Positions 24,927-34,148 of a stretch of 64,000 nucleotides of DNA are shown piece after piece. The stretch is from Streptococcus mitis NCTC 12261 (GTDB taxonomy: Bacteria; Bacillota; Bacilli; Lactobacillales; Streptococcaceae): positions 1,169,501-1,233,500 of the forward strand of contig NZ_CP028414.1 in assembly GCF_000148585.2 (NCBI RefSeq). Direction: 5' to 3'. The translations under genes were made by a program, and so were the position numbers. Below the pieces are notes generated by a model. That model ran no database searches. It was not told the DNA's origin and saw nothing but the letters and a program-made list of their open reading frames with translations. Numbering within the stretch: position 1 is the stretch's first letter; the number at the start of each line of letters is the position of its first letter.

Positions 24927-26270
24927 TTAAAATGTTTGGCGTTTTGCTTTACGCTCTGCACGACCACGTGCGCGATTTTCAGCGCGCTTGGTCTTGCGGC
25001 GTTTTTCATCAACCGCCCATTGAATTTTCTTCTTATAACCTGGTTTGACTTTTTTCTTTTTCTTTTTAACCAAACCAATCATTTCGATATCAAGTTTATC
25101 TTGTTTTTTCTCACGGTTGGCACGACGATCACGGTCATAAGTATCTTGAAATTCCCCGTCTTTGACCATTTTAGGAGTAAACTTGATTCCCAATTTCTCC
25201 AACTCACGGATATCCGAGTCATCACTGGGTTGGTAAAGGGTAATAGCTGTACCTGGTAGGCCATTTCTTCCAGTACGACCAACACGGTGAACAAAGAAAG
25301 ATAAATCTTGCGGAATGGCATCATTGATGACATGGCTGACACCTTCAATGTCAATCCCACGCGCTGCCAAGTCTGTTGCGACAATGTACTCAAAATCCAG
25401 ATTTTTCACCTGGTTCATGATACGCTTGCGTTCACGAGGGGCAATATCTCCATGAATCTTCGCTACCTTCAAGCCTTGAGCAGTCAGATATGAATGCAAT
25501 TCATCAGCACGCATTTTAGTGTTAACAAAAATCATTGCCAAATACGGTTGCATCAACTGAGTTAACTGGTAAATTTGAGCATTCTTGTCACGTCCCTTTG
25601 TAGAAATCAACCAATTATCAATGGTATCAGAAATGACCGTTTTGGTCTTGATTTTCTCCATAACAGGATTTGACAAGTATTTTTTCAAGAATGGTTGCAG
25701 TTTTTGTGGGATAGTCGCTGAGAAGACCATGAATTGCAAGTCTTTTGGAAGGCTTCCAGCAATCTTATCAACAGTTTCCAAGAATCCCATATCCAAGGTC
25801 ATATCTGCCTCATCGACCACAAAGGTCTTAGCCTTGTGAATAGCTAGGTCACCAGACTTAACTAAGTCATAAATACGGCCAGGCGTTCCGATAACAATAT
25901 GAGGCTGGTTACTTGCCAATTTGTCAATCTGGCGAGCCTTATCCGTACCACCCACATAATTAACCACACGAACTTCGACATCTGAGTGGGCTGCAATCTG
26001 ACGGGCTGCTTGGTAAATTTGAGTAGCTAATTCACGGCTCGGTGCAGTAATGACTGCTTGAACACTATCGTCGGCTTCATCTAATTGCTGGAAAATCGGC
26101 AATAGGAAAGTGTGAGTCTTACCCGAACCTGTTTTTGATTCACCGACTAGGTCACGACCTGTCAAAACAATAGGAATCAACTTGTCTTGCACCTCTGTTG
26201 GAGTTGTAAATTTCAACTCCTCCAAGGCTTCACTAATATATTTTTTAAATTGAAATTTCGTAAATGACAT
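24927..26270 (-). CDS. cshB: DEAD-box RNA helicase (CshB-like)
   Basis: This 447-residue ATP-dependent RNA helicase has, in order, the Q motif (FTTPTEVQDKLIP), Walker A SKTGSGKT, TPGR, DEAD (VDEADM), SAT, and the C-terminal motifs ATDLAARGID and HRVGRTGRNG. The C-terminus is a lysine/arginine-rich tail, as in CshB. It should act in ribosome assembly, cold growth or RNA decay. The symbol rests on similarity to B. subtilis CshB and is moderately sure. Confidence 0.92.
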   Translation of the reverse strand: MSFTKFQFKKYISEALEELKFTTPTEVQDKLIPIVLTGRDLVGESKTGSGKTHTFLLPIFQQLDEADDSVQAVITAPSRELATQIYQAARQIAAHSDVEVRVVNYVGGTDKARQIDKLASNQPHIVIGTPGRIYDLVKSGDLAIHKAKTFVVDEADMTLDMGFLETVDKIAGSLPKDLQFMVFSATIPQKLQPFLKKYLSNPVMEKIKTKTVISDTIDNWLISTKGRDKNAQIYQLTQLMQPYLAMIFVNTKMRADELHSYLTAQGLKVAKIHGDIAPRERKRIMNQVKNLDFEYIVATDLAARGIDIEGVSHVINDAIPQDLSFFVHRVGRTGRNGLPGTAITLYQPSDDSDIRELEKLGIKFTPKMVKDGEFQDTYDRDRRANREKKQDKLDIEMIGLVKKKKKKVKPGYKKKIQWAVDEKRRKTKRAENRARGRAERKAKRQTF

Positions 26271-26366
26271 AATATCCTCGATTCTATCTATCCTATCAAT
26301 TATACCATATTTTATTCCATTTCAGTAGTCTCACTTATTTAGGCTATTTCTAGTAGCTTCTCTAGT

Positions 26367-26402
26367 AAAAAAGGCTGGAATTTGTGAATCCCAACCTCTT
26401 TT
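26367..26402 (-). terminator. Terminator of the endonuclease/phosphatase-family gene
   Basis: Minus strand: GAGGTTGGGATTC, loop, ATTCCAGCC, then six Ts. It lies right after the stop codon. Confidence 0.8.
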
Positions 26403-26408
26403 CAGTCA

Positions 26409-27224
26409 TTATTTCCAGTTTAAAATAGCATTCAAGCCATAGTGATCACTCACTTGTGGACTCTTGTTACCATCAAATACGACATGTAAATTTTCCACCG
26501 CTAACTCCTTGGTAGTAAAAACATAGTCGATTCGAAGGGGTTCAGTGTTCCCCTTCCATCCATCAATTTCTGGTGGAACAGTATAGCTACCACTTTTCTC
26601 TTGAGCAACTTCAAATGCGTCTTGTAAGCCTAATGGACTAGCTAAAATAGCTTGGTAACCTTCCTGACCAGCTGGGTTGTTGAAATCTCCAGCTAGCAAA
26701 AGCGGCTTGTTCAATTCTTTCAAGACAGCCTCAATTCGTGCCCATTCTTCTTGGAAACCTTTATCCCACCAAGAAAGGTGGACACTGGCAACTGCAAGTT
26801 CATTACCATCGACTACAGTTTCAGCCAGGGCGACACGGCGAGTATGATAGTCTGTTGGATCATCCACATCTGAAACCAAAATTTCTCTTGCTTCAATAGG
26901 TGTTTTAGACAAGATAGCCACACCTTCATGATAGCGGTCATAACCAATATGGTTATAGGCCCAAGTCCAATAGTAATTTTTTCCTTGCTCTGACAACTTT
27001 TCAACCAAAAGTCTAACATAGTGATCTTGGTGAATAGGCTCTGCTGCTGGCAAAGCTTGATAAAAGTCATTCACCTCCACCTCTAGCGAAGTGATCTCCT
27101 GATTGATTTCTTGGAAACAAATCAAATCATAGTCTTTATCAAGAATATCCTCAAGCAAGAGCTGGAATTTTTCCTCAGCTTCTTTTTCCATCCAGCTATG
27201 AGTATTGAGTGTTAAAAATTTCAT
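26409..27224 (-). CDS. Endonuclease/exonuclease/phosphatase family protein
   Basis: This 271-residue protein has the EEP fold motifs: MKFLTLNTHSW (metal Asn), ICFQEINQE (catalytic Glu), LLAGDFNNPAG (Asp and Asn), IDYVF and VSDHYGL (His). The family covers nucleases and phosphatases such as sphingomyelinase and inositol phosphatases; the substrate cannot be fixed. I start at 27224, with GGGAG before it, rather than the upstream TTG/ATG frame. It sits 51 bases downstream of ptsG. Confidence 0.88.
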   Translation of the reverse strand: MKFLTLNTHSWMEKEAEEKFQLLLEDILDKDYDLICFQEINQEITSLEVEVNDFYQALPAAEPIHQDHYVRLLVEKLSEQGKNYYWTWAYNHIGYDRYHEGVAILSKTPIEAREILVSDVDDPTDYHTRRVALAETVVDGNELAVASVHLSWWDKGFQEEWARIEAVLKELNKPLLLAGDFNNPAGQEGYQAILASPLGLQDAFEVAQEKSGSYTVPPEIDGWKGNTEPLRIDYVFTTKELAVENLHVVFDGNKSPQVSDHYGLNAILNWK

Positions 27225-27242
27225 GCTTTTCTCCCAAAACAA

Positions 27243-27270
27243 GAGGTTGGAAAACAGCTTCCAACCTCAA
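27243..27270 (-). terminator. Hairpin between ptsG and the EEP gene
   Basis: GAGGTTGGAA and TTCCAACCTC pair over ten bases around a six-base loop, between the ptsG stop and the next start. It may end ptsG transcription partly or fully. The T-run is poor. Confidence 0.55.
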
Positions 27271-27275
27271 GTGTA

Positions 27276-29456
27276 TTACAATTCTACTTTAGCAACTGCT
27301 GTTTTAGCTGCAAGAGAACCTGTTTGTTCTAATTTAACTGATTTAATAGCTTCAGCATTTGTGAAGACAACCACTGTTGAAGTTTCACGACCTGCTGCAC
27401 GGATAGCATCCAAGTCAGCTGTGACAAGGAGATCTCCTGCTGCAACTTTTTGTCCTTCAGCAACATGAACTGTAAATGGTTTACCTTCAAGACTTACTGT
27501 GTCCAAACCAATGTGAACCAATACTTCAAGACCTGCTTCAGTCACAAGACCAAGAGCATGTTTTGTAGGGAAGATGCTTGATACAGTACCTGAAACTGGA
27601 GATACAATGTTTCCATTTGCAGGTTCTACAGCAAATCCATCACCCATCATTTTTTGAGCAAATACTGGATCTTTCACTTGTTCCAAAGCAACAACTTGAC
27701 CATCTGCTACTGAGTAAACTTCCTCAGTAAGACCTTTGAAGTGTACAGTGTTTTGTTGCGCTTCCGTCATTTGACTTGGAAGAGTTTCAGGAATGATTTC
27801 ACCTGAATCAAGGATATCTTGGATATCAGATTTCAATACGTCTGCTTTTGGACCGTAGATAGCTTGAACTCCTTGTCCTTTCATGACAAGACCCATAGCT
27901 CCTTCTGCTTTCCATTGTTCTGCATCACCGACTTTATCAGCATCTTTTACAGTTACACGAAGACGAGTCATACATGCATCAACATCAACGATGTTTGCAC
28001 GTCCACCAAGAAGGTTGATAATGTTTACAGCTTGAGAACCTGCTGCAACTTTCACTTCGCTGCTAGCTTCTTCTGAACCTTCAGCAGTTTCGTAGTTTCC
28101 GTTACGTCCTGGAGTGGCGTAGTTGAATTTTTGAATCATGAAGTTTGCGATAAAGTACATGATTACGGCAAAGAGAACAGTTACCCAGATAAAGTTAACA
28201 ATATCCATACCGATACCAGCGCTAATCGCAATAGGTGTACGAGTCAAGAACTCGATTGAACCGAATGAGTGCATACGTAGGTTTACTACGTCAGCCATAG
28301 CGAAGGCCGCACCTTGAACAAGTGAGTAAACAAGGTACATAGGTGTTGCTACAAACATGAACATGTATTCGATTGGTTCAGTAACCCCTGTCAAGAATGT
28401 TGCAAGAGCTGTTGCAATCATCATACCTTTGTATTTGTGTTTCTTGTCTGCATCAACATTACGGTAGATAGCCACAACCACACCCATCAAGATACCGAAT
28501 GAACCAATCATTTGTCCAACTTTGAAACGAGCTGGGTGAACAGTATCTAACAAGTGTTGGTATTGAGTAGCATCAGTACCTTTAAGGTTTACAAGGTCTG
28601 TTACCCATGCAAGCCAAAGTGGATCTTGACCAAATACTTGGCTACCTTTTGCTGCACCAGTTAAGACCTCATAAGTACCACCAAGAGCTGTGTAGTTCAT
28701 TGGGATAGTCAACATATGGTGAAGACCAAATGGTAAGAGCAAACGTTCCAATGTACCATACAAGAATGGTGCAAGGATTGGAGCAGTTTCTTGTGAGTTA
28801 GCAATCCAGATACCAAAGCTATTGATACCTGTTTGAACTACTGGCCAGAAAGCAGCAAGTACAATTGCAGCAATTATTGAACGAAGAATAACTACAAACG
28901 GTACAAAACGTTTTCCGTTAAAGAATGAAAGTGCATCAGGAAGCTTACGGAAGTTATAGTATTTATTGTAAGCAGTTGCTCCAATAAAACCAGAAATAAT
29001 CCCTACGAACACACCCATGTTAAGTGCTGGAGCTTCCATAACACTAATGAAGTAATCAGCAACTTTGATTGATCCACCAAAGAGAGTTGTTACCATAGCA
29101 TCTGGATTTTTCAACATATCGCCTGATACGCCAAAGATTGTACCAGTGATACGGTTAATCAAGATGAAGGCAAGACCAGCGGCGAAAGCACCACCAGCAC
29201 GTTCTTTAGCCCAGCTACCTCCAATGGCTAGGGCGAACAAGATATGAAGGTTAACGATAACCCCCCAACCGATTTGTTCTAGTACACCACCAGTAATAAC
29301 AAGTGGTGCAAAGGTTGGGTTAATCATCACGATAGACTTACCGATTGAAATCATCAAACCAGCAGCCGGCATAACCGCGATAACCACCATCAAAGCCTTA
29401 CCGAATTTTTGCCAAAACTCGAAAGACAAGACATTTTTGAATGTATCTTTCATCAT
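27276..29456 (-). CDS. ptsG: Glucose-type PTS transporter IICBA
   Basis: This 726-residue phosphotransferase imports and phosphorylates glucose or a related sugar. The order is IIC (residues about 1-440, many membrane spans, with PIEYMFMF), IIB (470-560, Cys in DACMTRLRV), a linker, and IIA (590-720, His in VHIGLDTV). Length and order match streptococcal PtsG. Its promoter region has two overlapping cre-like sites, suggesting CcpA control. AAAGGAG precedes the ATG at 29456. A maltose or N-acetylglucosamine specificity cannot be excluded. Confidence 0.9.
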   Translation of the reverse strand: MMKDTFKNVLSFEFWQKFGKALMVVIAVMPAAGLMISIGKSIVMINPTFAPLVITGGVLEQIGWGVIVNLHILFALAIGGSWAKERAGGAFAAGLAFILINRITGTIFGVSGDMLKNPDAMVTTLFGGSIKVADYFISVMEAPALNMGVFVGIISGFIGATAYNKYYNFRKLPDALSFFNGKRFVPFVVILRSIIAAIVLAAFWPVVQTGINSFGIWIANSQETAPILAPFLYGTLERLLLPFGLHHMLTIPMNYTALGGTYEVLTGAAKGSQVFGQDPLWLAWVTDLVNLKGTDATQYQHLLDTVHPARFKVGQMIGSFGILMGVVVAIYRNVDADKKHKYKGMMIATALATFLTGVTEPIEYMFMFVATPMYLVYSLVQGAAFAMADVVNLRMHSFGSIEFLTRTPIAISAGIGMDIVNFIWVTVLFAVIMYFIANFMIQKFNYATPGRNGNYETAEGSEEASSEVKVAAGSQAVNIINLLGGRANIVDVDACMTRLRVTVKDADKVGDAEQWKAEGAMGLVMKGQGVQAIYGPKADVLKSDIQDILDSGEIIPETLPSQMTEAQQNTVHFKGLTEEVYSVADGQVVALEQVKDPVFAQKMMGDGFAVEPANGNIVSPVSGTVSSIFPTKHALGLVTEAGLEVLVHIGLDTVSLEGKPFTVHVAEGQKVAAGDLLVTADLDAIRAAGRETSTVVVFTNAEAIKSVKLEQTGSLAAKTAVAKVEL

Positions 29457-29481
29457 TCAAATCTCCTTTATTTTTATTTAG

Positions 29482-29506
29482 GCAAACGTTTTACGAAAAC
29501 GTTTGC
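29482..29506. promoter_or_regulatory. Two overlapping cre-like boxes in the ptsG leader
   Basis: GCAAACGTTTT and AAAACGTTTGC form an inverted repeat around ACG. Each half fits the cre core TGNAAACGTTT. They lie between the -10 and the ATG, where CcpA would act as a roadblock. Confidence 0.65.
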
Positions 29507-29521
29507 ACTTTCTATAATTTA

Positions 29522-29549
29522 ATTATACCACTTTAATTTTTTTTGTAAA
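29522..29549 (-). promoter_or_regulatory. Promoter of ptsG
   Basis: TTTACA and an extended -10 TGGTATAAT (minus strand) are 16 bases apart. Confidence 0.7.
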
Positions 29550-29596
29550 GGCTTTTATAAAAAAAAGTAGACTTTTTTCTAAAATTTTTGTAGTAA

Positions 29597-29622
29597 AAAA
29601 GGAGATATTAAAATCTCCTCAA
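29597..29622 (-). terminator. Terminator of the ftsEX transcript
   Basis: GAGGAGAT, short loop, ATCTCCTTTTTT on the minus strand directly after the ftsX stop. Confidence 0.8.
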
Positions 29623-29640
29623 ATATACTTCTATTTTATT

Positions 29641-30567
29641 TTAGATTTTCAGGAATCGGCGCATTGAAATTCCTGATCCGATTGAACCGATAAAAATTCC
29701 AATCACAAATAATAGAGCAATCATCAGTGGACTGAATACTTCTGGTGATATCATTGAAAGGTTCTGACCAACCAATGACTTATTAACCGATTGGTAAACC
29801 ATTTTATAGACAATAAATACCAGAACTGATGGAAGTGTTGCTCCAAGCAAACCAATGAAGGCACCTTCAAGCAAGAAAGGTCCGCGGATATAGCCATTCT
29901 TAGCACCTACTAAACGCATGATTTGAATTTCACGGCTTCGTGAAATAATGGTGATACGTATAGTATTAGAAATCAAGAACACCGCAATGAAAATCAATAA
30001 TCCAGCGATAACTAGTCCCCAGACACGAATAAATGAGGCTAACTTAAACAAGCGTTCTGTATTAGCACCACCATCTTGAACTTCTGATACACCTTCGATT
30101 TTTTTAGCTTCTTCTGCTACTGTCTTTACATCACTGGGTGTATTTGTATCAACGATATATGCATCATAAAGAGGATTGGCATCGCCTTCAAAGATTTTCC
30201 AGTTGTCCCCCATTGTTTCTGTCAACTTTTCATATTGTTCTTCTTTACTTGAAAACGTAACACTTTTAACGGTTGACATACCTTTCAAAGCATCATATAC
30301 CTTATGGTAGTCGTTATTTGTAACAGTTTGACCTTCTTTTTCAATCGTCTCACTATTATCAGCTACGTCCTTACGAATGTATACCATTACTCGGACATTA
30401 TTTTCGATATCTGTAGCTAGTTTAGCCGTATTAAAGATAACAGATGCAAATATTGCAACCAAGGTCAAAGTAATCATAACTGAACTAACAGCAGCTACTG
30501 TCATCCAGCCATTTCGTTTCAAACTTTTTAACGATTCAAATAAATGACGAAAAAATCTACTAATCAT
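29641..30567 (-). CDS. ftsX: Cell-division protein FtsX
   Basis: FtsX is the membrane subunit that, with FtsE, links cytoplasmic ATP hydrolysis to peptidoglycan hydrolases (PcsB in pneumococci) at the division site. The 308-residue protein begins MISRFFRHLFES, has a first membrane span near residues 22-45, a large extracellular loop (45-180), and three more spans. I start at 30567, overlapping ftsE by eight bases. The reading frame extends upstream inside ftsE, but the family start is clear. Confidence 0.95.
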   Translation of the reverse strand: MISRFFRHLFESLKSLKRNGWMTVAAVSSVMITLTLVAIFASVIFNTAKLATDIENNVRVMVYIRKDVADNSETIEKEGQTVTNNDYHKVYDALKGMSTVKSVTFSSKEEQYEKLTETMGDNWKIFEGDANPLYDAYIVDTNTPSDVKTVAEEAKKIEGVSEVQDGGANTERLFKLASFIRVWGLVIAGLLIFIAVFLISNTIRITIISRSREIQIMRLVGAKNGYIRGPFLLEGAFIGLLGATLPSVLVFIVYKMVYQSVNKSLVGQNLSMISPEVFSPLMIALLFVIGIFIGSIGSGISMRRFLKI

Positions 30568-31252
30568 CGTATCCATATTCTCCTTTAGCTTCGTCACGAA
30601 CGACACGGCCATTTTCAATGGCAATGACACGGTGGCGCAAGGTATTTACAATCTGACTGTTGTGGGTAGCCATCAAGACAGTTGTACCTTGGAGATTGAT
30701 GCGTTCCAGCAAGTTCATAATTTCCCATGAATTATCTGGGTCCAAGTTTCCTGTTGGTTCGTCCGCAATCAATACTTTTGGATTGTTTACAATGGCACGT
30801 GCAATTGCAATCCGTTGCTGTTCTCCCCCTGAAAGTTCATTTGGGAAAGAACGAACCTTATGCTTCAATCCAACCAAGTCTAAGACTTCCATAACACGTT
30901 TTTTGATATTACGGCGACTTTCTCCAATTACCTCCATTGCATAAGCAATATTTTCATAAACGGTTTTCTTTGGTAACAGTTTATAATCTTGGAAGACAAC
31001 CCCAACACTACGACGTAGGAGAGGAACATCTTTCTTTTTAATTTTAACCAGATTAAAACCAGCAACAGATAAGCTTCCTTTTTCGATTTTTACTTCGCGA
31101 TACAAAGAACGAATAAAGGTTGATTTCCCAGCTCCTGAAGGTCCTACGATGTAAACAAATTCCCCTGGTTGAACGCTTACCGAAACACCACGTAGGGCAG
31201 TCGTTCCGTTGTCGTATTTTTTGACGACATCTCTCATTTCAATAATTGACAT
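30560..31252 (-). CDS. ftsE: Cell-division ATP-binding protein FtsE
   Basis: FtsE is the ATPase of the FtsEX complex. The 230-residue protein has Walker A GPSGAGKST, signature LSGGEQQR, and Walker B VLIADEPTGNLD. It overlaps ftsX by eight bases and follows prfB by 17 bases, the usual prfB-ftsE-ftsX order of streptococci. It is probably essential here, as it is in pneumococci. Confidence 0.96.
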   Translation of the reverse strand: MSIIEMRDVVKKYDNGTTALRGVSVSVQPGEFVYIVGPSGAGKSTFIRSLYREVKIEKGSLSVAGFNLVKIKKKDVPLLRRSVGVVFQDYKLLPKKTVYENIAYAMEVIGESRRNIKKRVMEVLDLVGLKHKVRSFPNELSGGEQQRIAIARAIVNNPKVLIADEPTGNLDPDNSWEIMNLLERINLQGTTVLMATHNSQIVNTLRHRVIAIENGRVVRDEAKGEYGYDD

Positions 31253-31269
31253 GTGAGTTCCTTTCTATC

Positions 31270-32365
31270 TTAGCTGATTCTCCACTTGAGATAGGCATCA
31301 ATAAAACCATCTAGGTCTCCATCCATAACCTTATCTACTTGTGCAACTTCAAAGTTAGTTCGATGGTCTTTTACCATAGTATATGGCGTGAAAACATAAG
31401 AACGAATTTGACTTCCCCATGTGATTTCCTTTTTCTCACCCTTGAGGGAATCGACTTCCGCAGCTTTCTTCTCCTGCTCCATTTGATAGAGCTTAGCCTG
31501 CAACATCTTCATGGCACGATCTCTATTTCCATACTGGGTACGATCGACTGTTGACTGAACGACAGTTCCCGTAGGAATGTGTGTCAAACGCACACCTGTG
31601 GAAACCTTGTTGACGTTTTGTCCACCAGCACCACCTGAACGGAAAGTATCCATCTTGATATCATCTTCACGGATTTCTACTTCAATAGTATCATCCAATT
31701 CTGGCATCACTTCTACAGATGTGAAAGAGGTGTGGCGACGTTTAGCAGAGTCAAATGGTGAAATTCGTACCAAACGGTGTACACCCATTTCTGACTTGAG
31801 AAGACCATAGGCATTAGGTCCTTCAAAAGATAAGGTTACTGACTTGATACCAGCTTCATCTCCTGCTTGGTAATCCAATACTTCCACTTTAAAGCCTTTA
31901 GCATTTCCATAGCGAGTGTACATACGAAGCAACATATCACCCCAGTCCTGAGCCTCAGTACCACCGGATCCTGGATGGATTTCCAAGATGGCATTATTAT
32001 GGTCATAAGGTTCTGACAAGAGCAAGGTCATCTCGTAACTGGTCATCATCTTATCAAGTTCTGACAACTGTTCAACCAATTCTTCATGTACCGACTCATC
32101 TTCAGCTAAAAAGTCTAATAAAATTTCAACTTCATCCTGCAACTCTTCCATTTTGTGAAAGGTGTTATAGGTGTTTTTTAATTCATTTAATTCTTGCGAC
32201 GTTTTTTGGGCCGCGATATTATCGTTCCAAAAATCAGGTTCTGTCATCTTGTTTTCCAAGATGGCAATCTCTTCCTCTAAACCTTCGAGGTCAAAGAGAC
32301 CCCCTGAAAGAAGCTAATTTTTCACGATTTGCGTCAATTTTCTGACGAATTTCTGAAATGTCCAT
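31270..32365 (-). CDS. prfB: Peptide chain release factor 2, with programmed +1 frameshift
   Basis: RF2 releases peptides at UAA and UGA. The gene starts at 32365 ([19 protein letters not shown]), and after 24 codons meets an in-frame TGA (32291-32293). The site reads AGGGGG TCT CTT TGA C, the classic RF2 shift signal: an internal Shine-Dalgarno-like AGGGGG, slippery CTTT and UGA followed by C. After a +1 shift the frame continues [10 protein letters not shown] to 31270, giving 364 residues. SPF (stop recognition) and GGQ (peptidyl release) motifs are present. High RF2 should terminate at the TGA and lower its own synthesis. AAGGAG precedes the ATG. Confidence 0.97.
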
Positions 32366-32448
32366 AAATACTCCTTTTTTACATTATTTCATTATAGCAT
32401 ATTTTATCATTTCTTTCCATCTTTTGCTCTAATCCCTTATTACACGTA

Positions 32449-32471
32449 AAAAGAAGCCTTTCGGCTTCCCT
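32449..32471 (-). terminator. Terminator of the CBS-ACT gene
   Basis: GGGAAGCC GAAA GGCTTC followed by TTTTT on the minus strand, just after the stop. Confidence 0.85.
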
Positions 32472-32473
32472 TC

Positions 32474-33130
32474 TTACAAGACTTTTGCTGAAGTACGAGT
32501 AATCTCTTCTACTTGAATATTCTCTGATTCAAATTTTTCTTTCAAGGCTGGTAAATCAATTGATCCATCGATTTGAACTTCGATAATGACCTTACCATCC
32601 TTACGCGGAATATTGACTGTATGCGAGATATTCAAATTTTCTTCTACAATCAAAGAAATAATTTTTCCAAGAACGCCAACTTCGTTTTCCGTAACAAAGC
32701 GCACACGAATCCCTTCTTCACCATAACCTGCAATTTCAAGAAAGGCTTGGAAAACGTCACGATCCGTAATAACTCCGTATACTTGATGATTATCTACGAC
32801 AGGAAGAATACCAATCTTATTTTTCAACATCAGATAAGTTGCATCCTCTAGACTCGCATAGCCTGAAACAGTGACAACATCGCGAATCATCACATCTTTT
32901 ACTTTTGTCTTATTTAGAAGATAATTCATCTCATAGATAGAAAGACTTGTTGCTTTGGATGGACTAGCTTGGGCAATGGTTCCCTCAGTTACCAAACCAA
33001 CCAATTGATCATTTTCGATAACAGGCAAGCGGTGCAACCCTTGCTCTCTCATCAAATCTGCTGCATGAGATACTGTTGTATCCGGACTAATATAAACTAC
33101 CTTGCGGGTCATAAAATCTTTAACTGCCAT
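32474..33130 (-). CDS. CBS-domain pair with C-terminal ACT domain (AcuB-like)
   Basis: This 218-residue protein has two CBS domains (residues about 1-60 and 75-130; MTRKVVYISPDTTVSHAADL, KVKDVMIRDVVTVSGYA) and an ACT domain (140-215, RVRFVTENEVGVLGKIISLI). Such proteins bind adenine nucleotides or amino acids and regulate other enzymes. It looks like the AcuB family named for acetoin utilisation, but this role is not shown here. Confidence 0.88.
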   Translation of the reverse strand: MAVKDFMTRKVVYISPDTTVSHAADLMREQGLHRLPVIENDQLVGLVTEGTIAQASPSKATSLSIYEMNYLLNKTKVKDVMIRDVVTVSGYASLEDATYLMLKNKIGILPVVDNHQVYGVITDRDVFQAFLEIAGYGEEGIRVRFVTENEVGVLGKIISLIVEENLNISHTVNIPRKDGKVIIEVQIDGSIDLPALKEKFESENIQVEEITRTSAKVL

Positions 33131-33414
33131 GAGACTTCTCCTTTTCTATTCTTATCCCTATTATACAATCTTTTTGTAAATCTATCAAACGCTTACATTT
33201 CTTTTTCAAAATTCAGAAAAGTATGAATAAGCTAGCAAAAAGAGCTCTGAAATAGAGCTCTCTGAATGAAGGTAAGATACATTTCATTCGATTTTTTCAA
33301 TTATTAGAAATTAACCTTTTAATGTAGATAAAGATTGCTTTACAATCTATATCTGTCAACTAAAAAGGTCCCCTGGACTATAATGATGATTACTTCGTAA
33401 TCCTCATCCACCGA
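33131..33414. other. Intergenic stretch between the liv operon and the CBS-ACT gene
   Basis: No gene is visible in this 284-base stretch. It contains a hairpin at about 33241-33261 (AGAGCTCT..AGAGCTCT) with an upstream A-run and AT-rich sequence. The promoter of the CBS-ACT gene should lie near its right edge of the gene (about 33150-33200). Confidence 0.5.
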
Positions 33415-33441
33415 CTAAAACAATCCAGTGGATTGTTTTAG
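33415..33441 (-). terminator. Terminator overlapping the end of livF
   Basis: CTAAAACAATCC and GGATTGTTTTAG pair perfectly around AGT; one arm includes the livF stop codon. Confidence 0.7.
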
Positions 33442-34148
33442 CCACCTAGGTATGCTTTTCTGACTTCTTCTGATGAAGCGAGTTCTTTTCCTGTTCCTGA
33501 TAGAACGATTTTCCCTGTTTCCAATACATAGCCTCGGTCAGAGATTGCGAGTGCTTTATTGGCATTTTGTTCAATCAAGAGGACGGTTGTTCCTTGTTTC
33601 TGGATGTCTTGAATGATATCAAAAATCTCTTGGATAAAGATTGGGGCAAGTCCCATTGATGGTTCATCTAAAAGAAGAAGTTTTGGTGTTGACATGAGGG
33701 CGCGTCCCATGGCAAGCATTTGCTGTTCTCCCCCTGAAAGAGTAGCTGCATCTTGGTTCTTCCGTTCTTCAAGACGAGGAAAGCGTGAGAAAACTTTCTT
33801 CAAGTTGGCTTGATTTTCTTCACGGTTTTTCTTTAAGAAAGCTCCCATTTCAAGATTTTCCATAACAGTCAAGCCAGGAAAGACGTGGCGTCCTTCTGGA
33901 ACTTGTGAAAGACCACCTGCCACGATTTTTTGAGCTGGCATTTTTTGGATTTCTTGACCTAAAAATTCAATCTTTCCTGAACTCGGTCTAACCAAACCAG
34001 ACAAGGTACGGAGAATGGTTGTCTTACCTGCACCATTGGCACCGATAAGGGAAACAACCTCTCCTTCATTTACTTCAAAGCTTACATCACGGACTGCTTG
34101 GATCATACCGTAATGCACAGAAAGATTATCAACTTTTAACATAGACAT
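33438..34148 (-). CDS. livF: Branched-chain amino-acid ABC transporter ATPase LivF
   Basis: LivF is one of two ATPases of the Leu/Ile/Val importer. It has Walker A GANGAGKTT, signature LSGGEQQML and Walker B LLLLDEPSMGLAP, and a length of 236 residues. It ends the five-gene operon livJHMGF; its start overlaps the livG stop by one base. Confidence 0.95.
   Translation of the reverse strand: MSMLKVDNLSVHYGMIQAVRDVSFEVNEGEVVSLIGANGAGKTTILRTLSGLVRPSSGKIEFLGQEIQKMPAQKIVAGGLSQVPEGRHVFPGLTVMENLEMGAFLKKNREENQANLKKVFSRFPRLEERKNQDAATLSGGEQQMLAMGRALMSTPKLLLLDEPSMGLAPIFIQEIFDIIQDIQKQGTTVLLIEQNANKALAISDRGYVLETGKIVLSGTGKELASSEEVRKAYLGG

Noticed and set aside
33239..33262. AGAGCTCT repeat as a regulatory operator
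   Set aside because: It reads more simply as a hairpin in an otherwise featureless gap.
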